DNA of 26,790 bases from CALIZF01 sp046292445. Lineage in GTDB: Bacteria; Pseudomonadota; Alphaproteobacteria; Rhodobacterales; Rhodobacteraceae. Location: positions 1 through 26,790 of the forward strand of contig JBKBQT010000030.1 in assembly GCA_046292445.1 (NCBI GenBank). Reading direction: 5' to 3'. Shown here one piece after another: positions 22,351 to 26,790 of this stretch. The notes under the pieces are model-generated. The model did no database searches and had not been told where the DNA came from. It saw only the letters and a program-made list of their open reading frames with translations. The position numbers and the translations under genes were made by a program. Numbering within the stretch: the stretch's first letter is position 1; every line of letters starts with the position of its first letter.

Positions 22351-23189
22351 TCGGCTTCATCGGCTCGGTCTTCTCGCCCTGGTATCGCTGGTCGGGGCGG
22401 CGCGAGCCCCGGAACCACGTCTGCCTCAACGTGGCCACCTACGGGCCGCAAGGCCGCTTCACCATGACCGACCGCGGCCGGGCGGCCCTGCGCCAGTCGC
22501 CGCAGGCGCTGCAGATCGGCCCCTCGCGGATGGCGTGGGCGGCGGGAACGCTCGTCATCGACGTGAACGAATGGGGCGCGCCGCCGCGCATCGGCCCCGT
22601 GCGCGGGCAGATCCGCCTCACGCCGCAGGCGGTCACCGGGGTGGAGGTCGCGCTGACGCCGGACCGCGGCCACATCTGGCGCCCCTTCGCCCCGTCCGCC
22701 CGCATCGAGGTGGACATCAGCCCCGGCCACTGCTGGACCGGCCACGGCTATTTCGACGCCAATTTCGGCACCGCCGCGCTCGAGGCGGATTTCCGCACCT
22801 GGACCTGGGGCCGCTACCCCGTCGGCGACGGCGCGGTGACCTTCTACGACGGTGTGCGCCGCGACGGCTCGACGCTGGAACAGGCCATCGCCTTCGACGG
22901 CGCGGGACGCGCCAGCCGCATCGACCCGCCGCCCGCCGCCCGCCTGCCCCGCACCTTCTGGCAGCTTGCCCGCACCACCCGCGCCGATCCGGGCTTCGCC
23001 CCGCGCCAGACGCTCGCCATGCTCGATGCGCCGTTCTATTCCCGATCGATGGTCACCACCCGCATCGGCGGAGTGGAAACCACGGGCGTGCACGAGGCGC
23101 TGGACCTGACGCGCTACCGCCAGCCCTGGCTCAAGCCGATGATCGCGCTGCGCGTGCCGCGCCGGCCGGGCTGGACCTTTCCCGACTGA
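22347..23189 (+). CDS. crtC: Acyclic carotenoid 1,2-hydratase
   Basis: This enzyme hydrates the C1-C2 double bond of neurosporene or lycopene-type carotenoids before CrtD and CrtF act. From the GTG at 22347 it has 280 residues, starting (M/V)IGFIGSVFSPWYRWSGRRE, then NHVCLNVATYGPQGRFTMTD, HVWRPFAP-like HIWRPFAPSARIEVD, GHGYFDANFGTAALEADF and a C-terminal APFYSRS and VHEALDL segment, all typical of CrtC. This start gives a GTGA overlap with the crtD stop and a length close to Rhodobacter entries. The same frame also carries conserved CrtC-like sequence upstream (22263-22346, RFDIDVPPDGYAWWYIDG onward), but no ATG, GTG or TTG lies in frame there. Confidence 0.9.
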   Translation: MIGFIGSVFSPWYRWSGRREPRNHVCLNVATYGPQGRFTMTDRGRAALRQSPQALQIGPSRMAWAAGTLVIDVNEWGAPPRIGPVRGQIRLTPQAVTGVEVALTPDRGHIWRPFAPSARIEVDISPGHCWTGHGYFDANFGTAALEADFRTWTWGRYPVGDGAVTFYDGVRRDGSTLEQAIAFDGAGRASRIDPPPAARLPRTFWQLARTTRADPGFAPRQTLAMLDAPFYSRSMVTTRIGGVETTGVHEALDLTRYRQPWLKPMIALRVPRRPGWTFPD

Positions 23190-23214
23190 TCCTTGCCGAT
23201 CCCGCGGCCCGGCC

Positions 23215-23694
23215 TCAGGCCAGCGCCGGATTGCGCCGCATCACCGACAGGTTCAGCGCCCCGGCAATCGTCACCCAGGCCAGATAGGGCAGCATCACCC
23301 AGCCCGCCACCGGATCGACCAGCCCGAACGACACTGTCGTCGCCGCCACCGCCAGCCAGAGGAACACCATGACCACCATCCCCGCCCGGATACGGTGCAG
23401 GCCGAAGAAAACCGGGGTCCAGAGCGTGTTGAGCGCGATCTGCACCGCCCAGAACGCGCTCGCCTGCGCCGCAAGGGCCCCGTCGCGCGCACCGATCCGC
23501 GCGGCGGCATAGGCCATGCAGAGATAGAGCACCGTCCAAGCGATCGGAAAGACGAGCGCGGGCGGCGTCCACCAGGGCTTGTCCAGCCGCTTGTACCAGG
23601 CACCGGGATCGAACATCGCCCCCGTCGTCGCCGCGGCCATGCAGGCGGCGAGATAGGTCAGGAAAAGCCCCAGATCCGCACCCAGAATGACCAT
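23215..23694 (-). CDS. tspO: TspO/CrtK tryptophan-rich sensory protein
   Basis: This 159-residue inner or outer membrane protein with five predicted helices is the bacterial homologue of the peripheral benzodiazepine receptor. It shows AWYKRLDKPWWTPPALVF (the WYxxLxKPxWxPP signature) and LNTLWTPVFFGLH. In R. sphaeroides TspO lowers photosynthesis gene expression under oxygen, probably by exporting or binding porphyrin intermediates. The ATG at 23694 was chosen because the fold starts there; the longer reading lies in crtB. It follows crtB by 31 bases and converges on crtC. Confidence 0.96.
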   Translation of the reverse strand: MVILGADLGLFLTYLAACMAAATTGAMFDPGAWYKRLDKPWWTPPALVFPIAWTVLYLCMAYAAARIGARDGALAAQASAFWAVQIALNTLWTPVFFGLHRIRAGMVVMVFLWLAVAATTVSFGLVDPVAGWVMLPYLAWVTIAGALNLSVMRRNPALA

Positions 23695-23725
23695 GCCCGC
23701 CTCCGCTTCCAGAGGCTCACATAGG

Positions 23726-24766
23726 TCACGCGCGCAGCCGATCCAACCCCGACCGCCGTTCCCGGTCCCGCGCGGCCAGCTGCGCCAGCACCGCCAGCAT
23801 CGCCTCGCTGCGCGCCCGCCCCCCCGGCGCCGCCGCCGCCTCGACAAGGAACGCCGTCTCCGGCACCGGCCGCGCATGCAGCCACGCCGGGCGCGGCATC
23901 ACGGCCGACACCGCCGCCCGCGCCGCGGCCTCGACGAGCCAGCCGATCTTCTGCCCCCGCCCCGTGCGCGCCCGCATGCTCACGCTGTCGTAACCGGCCC
24001 GCGCCACCGCGCCGCCGATCCCGCGATAGATCCGCGCCGCGGCGAAGATCCCCGGGCGGCAGGCCATGGGCAGCGCCGCCGCCCCCGCCTCGGCCCGCAG
24101 GTAAAGCGCCTCCGCCTCGGCCAGGACCCGCCTGACCACGGCACGGACCGCCGGCCCCGCCTCGGGCCGCGCGAGGAACGCCGCCGCATCCACCCCCGCC
24201 TCGGCCAGCCAGTCGCCCGGCAGGTAGAGCCGCCCCGCCCGTGCATCCTCGCCCACATCCCGCGCGATGTTGGTCAGCTGCATCGCCAGCCCCAGATCGC
24301 AGGCCCGGGCCAGCGCATCCCGCTCGCGCACCCGCATCAGCACGCACATCATCGCTCCGACCGATGCCGCCACCCGTGCCGCATAGGCCCTGAGGTCGGC
24401 AAGCGTCTGCGGACGCCGCCCCTCGGCATCCCAGGCGAACCCCTCGAGCAGCGCCTCGGGCAGGGCGCGCGGCATGCCGAAATCCTCGACCACCCGGGCA
24501 AAGGCCCGGTCGGCCGCCGCATCGCGCGGCCGCCCGGCATAGACCGCCTCGAGCCGCTCGCCCAGCCGGATCACCGCCGCCGCCTTGCGCGCCGCATCGG
24601 CATCGGGCACCGCATCCACCGCATCGTCGGCCACGCGGCAAAAGGCATAGAGCGCCAGCGCCGGCTCGCGCACCCGCGGCGGAAGCAGCCGCGAGGCGGC
24701 ATGGAACGAATGGCTCCCCGTGCGGATCGCCGCCCGGCAGGCCTCGAGATCGGCCGCCGCGCTCAC
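23726..24766 (-). CDS. crtB: Phytoene synthase
   Basis: This 346-residue enzyme joins two GGPP to phytoene, the first committed carotenoid step. The N-terminus ADLEACRAAIRTGSHSFHAA matches Rhodobacter CrtB, with Asp-rich motifs DDAVD (47-51) and NIARDVGED (166-174). The start is GTG at 24764-24766, with only a weak GGTGGG upstream. It follows crtI after 166 bases that contain a dispersed repeat. It is probably cotranscribed with crtI and tspO. Confidence 0.96.
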   Translation of the reverse strand: MSAAADLEACRAAIRTGSHSFHAASRLLPPRVREPALALYAFCRVADDAVDAVPDADAARKAAAVIRLGERLEAVYAGRPRDAAADRAFARVVEDFGMPRALPEALLEGFAWDAEGRRPQTLADLRAYAARVAASVGAMMCVLMRVRERDALARACDLGLAMQLTNIARDVGEDARAGRLYLPGDWLAEAGVDAAAFLARPEAGPAVRAVVRRVLAEAEALYLRAEAGAAALPMACRPGIFAAARIYRGIGGAVARAGYDSVSMRARTGRGQKIGWLVEAAARAAVSAVMPRPAWLHARPVPETAFLVEAAAAPGGRARSEAMLAVLAQLAARDRERRSGLDRLRA

Positions 24767-24932
24767 GGCCGCCCACCGCGCGGATGCGGCCCCGGCCCCG
24801 CCGGCCGCCGGCCGGCCGTCGCGCCGCCCCGGGCCGGCCCGCGCCCCCGCACCGCTTCATCGTTCCGCAAATACTCCCGCCGGAGGCGCAGATCGCCGCC
24901 CCGCGTTCCCGCTTGGGCGCGGCACGCCGCCC
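24767..24932. other. crtI-crtB intergenic gap
   Basis: This 166-base gap is longer than expected within an operon. It carries one copy of the 25-bp repeat and, on the minus strand, a small CTCC-GGCG-GGAG hairpin (24885-24874) followed by TATTT (24873-24869), which looks like a weak attenuator. No start codon with a ribosome-binding site was seen other than that of crtB. Confidence 0.5.
24852..24876 (+). repeat. 25-bp dispersed repeat, copy 2 (crtI-crtB gap)
   Basis: This copy is inverted relative to copy 1 (14970-14994) and matches it at 24 of 25 bases. It continues into CCCGCCGGAGGC, which adds a small GC hairpin next to the AAATACTC core. Confidence 0.7.
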
Positions 24933-26507
24933 TCATTCCGCCGCCAGCGGCACGGCCGCCGCCCCCGCCGCATCGGGCACCAGCTTGCCCAGCACCTCGG
25001 CCGAGGCGACGACACCGGGCAGCCCCGCGCCCGGATGCGTGCCCGCGCCGACGAGAAACAGCCCCGGCACCTCCTCCGAGATGTTGTGCGGCCGGAACCA
25101 GGCCGATTGCAGGATCCGCGGCTCGATCGAGAACCCCGCGCCGTAGGGCGACAGATAGCGGTCGCGGAAGGTCTCGGGCGTGTAGACGAGGCTTGCCGTG
25201 ACATGCCGGCCGAGGCCCGGCAGCAGCCGCTCCTCCAGCACCGCCTGCACCTTGGCGCGGTAGGGCTCGGCCGTCGCGGACCAGTCCACCGGATCGGCAT
25301 GGCCCAGATGCGGCACCGGGCTGAGCGCATAGAAGGTATCGCCCCCATCGGGCGCCACCGTCGGATCGGTCACCGAGGGGCGGTGGACGTAAAGGCTCAT
25401 GTCCTCGGCCAGCTTGCCGCGGATGAAAATGTCGCGCACGAGGCCCTCGTAGCGCGGCCCGGCGACGATGGTGTGGTGCCCCGCCCCCGGCCACATCCCG
25501 GCCGTGCCCTTGGTGCCGAAATACCACACGAACAGGCCCATCGACCAGCGCGTGCGCGCCAGCCGCGGCGCGGTCCAGCGGCGGCGCGGGTGATCGCGCA
25601 GCAGGCGGTCGTAGGTATGCCCCGCATCGGCGTTCGACACCACGATCTCGGATGCGATGGTGCGCCCGTCGGTCAGGGTGACCCCCGCCGCCCGCCCGCC
25701 GGCGAGCGCGATACGGTCGGCCTCGGCCCCGGTCAGGATCGTGCCGCCCTGCCCCTCGATGACCCGCGCCATGGCGCGCGCGATCGCCGCGACCCCGCCG
25801 ATGGCATAATGCACGCCGAACGCCGCCTCGAGATGGCTCACGAGGATATACATCGACGTGACATGGAACGGATCGCCGCCGATGAACAGCGGATGGAACG
25901 ACAGCGCCATGCGCAGCCGCTCGTCCTTCACGCGCAGCGCGGCATGCGCCGCCACGCTGCGGTCGGCCCGCAGCAACCCGAAGGTCGGCAGCACCTTCAC
26001 CAGATCGGCAAACCGGTGCATCGGACGCCGCCCGAGATCCTCGTAGCCGAAGCGATAGCGCCGCTCGCTGTCCCTCAGGAACCGGTCGAAGCCGGCGAGG
26101 TCGCCCGGCGCGAGGCGCGCGACCTCGGCCCGCATCCGCTCGACCCCCGGCTGCATGGTGAACTGCGATCCGTCCGGCCACCGGATCGTGTAGAAGGGAT
26201 CGAGCGGGCGCAGGTCCACGTCCGCATCGAAATCCCGCCCGCAATCGGCCCAGAGCGCGCGCAGCCCCTGCGGAACGGTCACGATGGTCGGGCCGAGGTC
26301 GAAGCGGTGCCCGTTCTCGCTGACCGCCGAGCCGCGCCCGCCGACCGTCGGAAGGCGGTCCACGACCGTCACCCGCCACCCCTTGGCCCCGAGCCGCATC
26401 GCGGCGGCGAGGCCGCCGATCCCGGCGCCGATGACGATGGCATGGCCCCGGCCAGTGCCGGCAGCATAGACGACGGGCGGGCGGAGCGGTGCGGGTGCTG
26501 TCAACAT
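24933..26507 (-). CDS. crtI: Phytoene desaturase
   Basis: This 524-residue FAD enzyme desaturates phytoene to neurosporene (three steps) or lycopene. The FAD fold AIVIGAGIGGLAAAMRLGAK has GAGIGG at 27-32, followed by VGGRGSAVSENGHRFDLGPT, then the family-wide SFHPLFIGGDPFHVTSMYIL, VSNADAGHTY and the C-terminal VGAGTHPGAGLPGVVASAEV. It aligns closely with R. capsulatus CrtI. The ATG at 26507 gives a head of some 22 residues before the fold; no ribosome-binding site is visible, and the predicted promoter would place the start of transcription at or within a few bases of the ATG. The next in-frame TTG is codon 2. Confidence 0.97.
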   Translation of the reverse strand: MLTAPAPLRPPVVYAAGTGRGHAIVIGAGIGGLAAAMRLGAKGWRVTVVDRLPTVGGRGSAVSENGHRFDLGPTIVTVPQGLRALWADCGRDFDADVDLRPLDPFYTIRWPDGSQFTMQPGVERMRAEVARLAPGDLAGFDRFLRDSERRYRFGYEDLGRRPMHRFADLVKVLPTFGLLRADRSVAAHAALRVKDERLRMALSFHPLFIGGDPFHVTSMYILVSHLEAAFGVHYAIGGVAAIARAMARVIEGQGGTILTGAEADRIALAGGRAAGVTLTDGRTIASEIVVSNADAGHTYDRLLRDHPRRRWTAPRLARTRWSMGLFVWYFGTKGTAGMWPGAGHHTIVAGPRYEGLVRDIFIRGKLAEDMSLYVHRPSVTDPTVAPDGGDTFYALSPVPHLGHADPVDWSATAEPYRAKVQAVLEERLLPGLGRHVTASLVYTPETFRDRYLSPYGAGFSIEPRILQSAWFRPHNISEEVPGLFLVGAGTHPGAGLPGVVASAEVLGKLVPDAAGAAAVPLAAE

Positions 26508-26513
26508 GAGCCG

Positions 26514-26541
26514 ATGATAGACTGTCCAGTTTGATTGACAA
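26514..26541 (-). promoter_or_regulatory. crtI promoter
   Basis: On the minus strand -35 TTGTCA (26541-26536) and -10 TATCAT (26519-26514) have a 16-base spacer; both match consensus at five of six positions. The CrtJ/PpsR operator at 26523-26540 sits between and over these boxes, so repression by promoter blocking is likely. Confidence 0.72.
26523..26540. promoter_or_regulatory. CrtJ/PpsR operator at crtI
   Basis: TGT (26523-26525), 12 bases, ACA (26538-26540), an exact match. It is covered by the proposed crtI promoter. Confidence 0.87.
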
Positions 26542-26619
26542 CCCGTTCTATGCAGCGGAACCCGGATTGCCACAAAAATCCGGCGAGGCTCCTCCCCCCT
26601 TTCCTCTCCGCCAGCAAAG

Positions 26620-26637
26620 TGTAAATGTGGATTGACA
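26620..26637. promoter_or_regulatory. CrtJ/PpsR operator at the right-edge gene
   Basis: TGT (26620-26622), 12 bases, ACA (26635-26637). It lies 15 bases upstream of the right-edge GTG, and its centre is 97 bases from the crtI operator. Paired distant CrtJ sites in the crtA-crtI gap are known from R. capsulatus. Confidence 0.87.
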
Positions 26638-26652
26638 CACCGGAGGCAGATC

Positions 26653-26790
26653 GTGCCCGCGCAGCATCCATCCGCCAGGCCCGACATCGCCCGGTCCGGC
26701 AGCGCCCGGCATCCCGACGGGCCGCCGGCACCCGCCTGCCGCCCGACCGCCGCCGCGGCGCCCGACCGCACCGCCGCGGACGGGCGCCCG
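26653..26790 (+). CDS. crtA: Partial gene, probably crtA (spheroidene monooxygenase)
   Basis: A GTG at 26653 follows GGAGG (26642-26646) at six bases and the frame stays open to the right edge (46 codons). The visible residues, PAQHPSARPDIARSGSARHP and onward, are Ala/Pro/Arg-rich and match no CrtA core, so the identity rests on context: in Rhodobacter crtA diverges from crtI across CrtJ sites. If it is crtA, it has an N-terminal extension of at least 46 residues. The true start might instead lie beyond the window. Confidence 0.45.
   Translation, partial: MPAQHPSARPDIARSGSARHPDGPPAPACRPTAAAAPDRTAADGRP

Noticed and set aside
23687..26534. Two long plus-strand ORFs opposite crtB and crtI (504 and 604 codons)
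   Set aside because: Both are antisense shadows of the carotenoid genes with Arg/His/Pro-rich products.
1..26790. tRNA or rRNA genes, CRISPR arrays, insertion sequences, attachment sites, prophage or defence genes
   Set aside because: None was seen: no direct-repeat arrays, transposase motifs, integrase genes or cloverleaf sequences stood out on either strand.

Overview
This window is most of a photosynthesis gene cluster from a very GC-rich purple non-sulfur alphaproteobacterium of the Rhodobacter/Paracoccaceae type. The gene order (crtI-crtB-tspO, crtD-crtC, crtE-crtF-bchC-bchX-bchY-bchZ-pufQ-pufB-pufA-pufL-pufM-pufX, then dxs) is the one known from Rhodobacter capsulatus and R. sphaeroides. 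A pufX gene and no pufC point to the same group. All calls come from reading translations and DNA motifs by eye; no database search was run.

Left flank (1-8321), mostly housekeeping or accessory. On the minus strand, an oxidoreductase (3833-3228) and a DsbA-like thioredoxin-fold protein (3231-2593) are followed by hisC (2536-1451), tyrC (1454-465) and a truncated secreted Ala/Pro-rich protein that runs off the left edge. Three of the junctions are 4-base ATGA overlaps. An HxlR-type regulator (3912-4289, +) is divergent from the oxidoreductase and overlaps a THUMP/RlmL-like RNA methyltransferase (4270-5379, +). A terminator hairpin separates the methyltransferase from convergent rpsD (6057-5437, -). 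rpsD has a strong promoter and a structured leader. Upstream of it lie a Hint-domain protein (7280-6216, -) and an LpxR-like outer membrane protein (8321-7401, -).

Photosynthesis cluster (8495-26790). dxs (10414-8495, -) supplies isoprenoid precursor and sits just past the rho-independent terminator of the puf operon. From crtE (start 20695) to pufX (stop 10605), ten kilobases are transcribed in one direction with several stop/start overlaps: a superoperon. crtE makes GGPP; crtF methylates carotenoid hydroxyls; bchC and bchXYZ finish the bacteriochlorin ring; pufQ, B, A, L, M and X give pigment assembly, LH1, the reaction centre and the LH1-ring protein. crtD and crtC (+) diverge from crtE. 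crtI, crtB and tspO form a minus-strand operon at the right, and a truncated plus-strand gene at the right edge is probably crtA.

Regulation is visible. Three intergenic regions (upstream of bchC, between crtE and crtD, between crtI and the right-edge gene) each carry two exact TGT-N12-ACA palindromes, the CrtJ/PpsR operator. They should repress pigment genes under oxygen.

The cluster is an ordinary, intact example of a known system; I found no undescribed system. The points most worth a second look are the crtD-crtC junction, where conserved CrtC N-terminal sequence lies in frame but upstream of any start codon, the PufX without a GxxxG motif, the rpsD leader, and a 25-bp repeat in two operon gaps.
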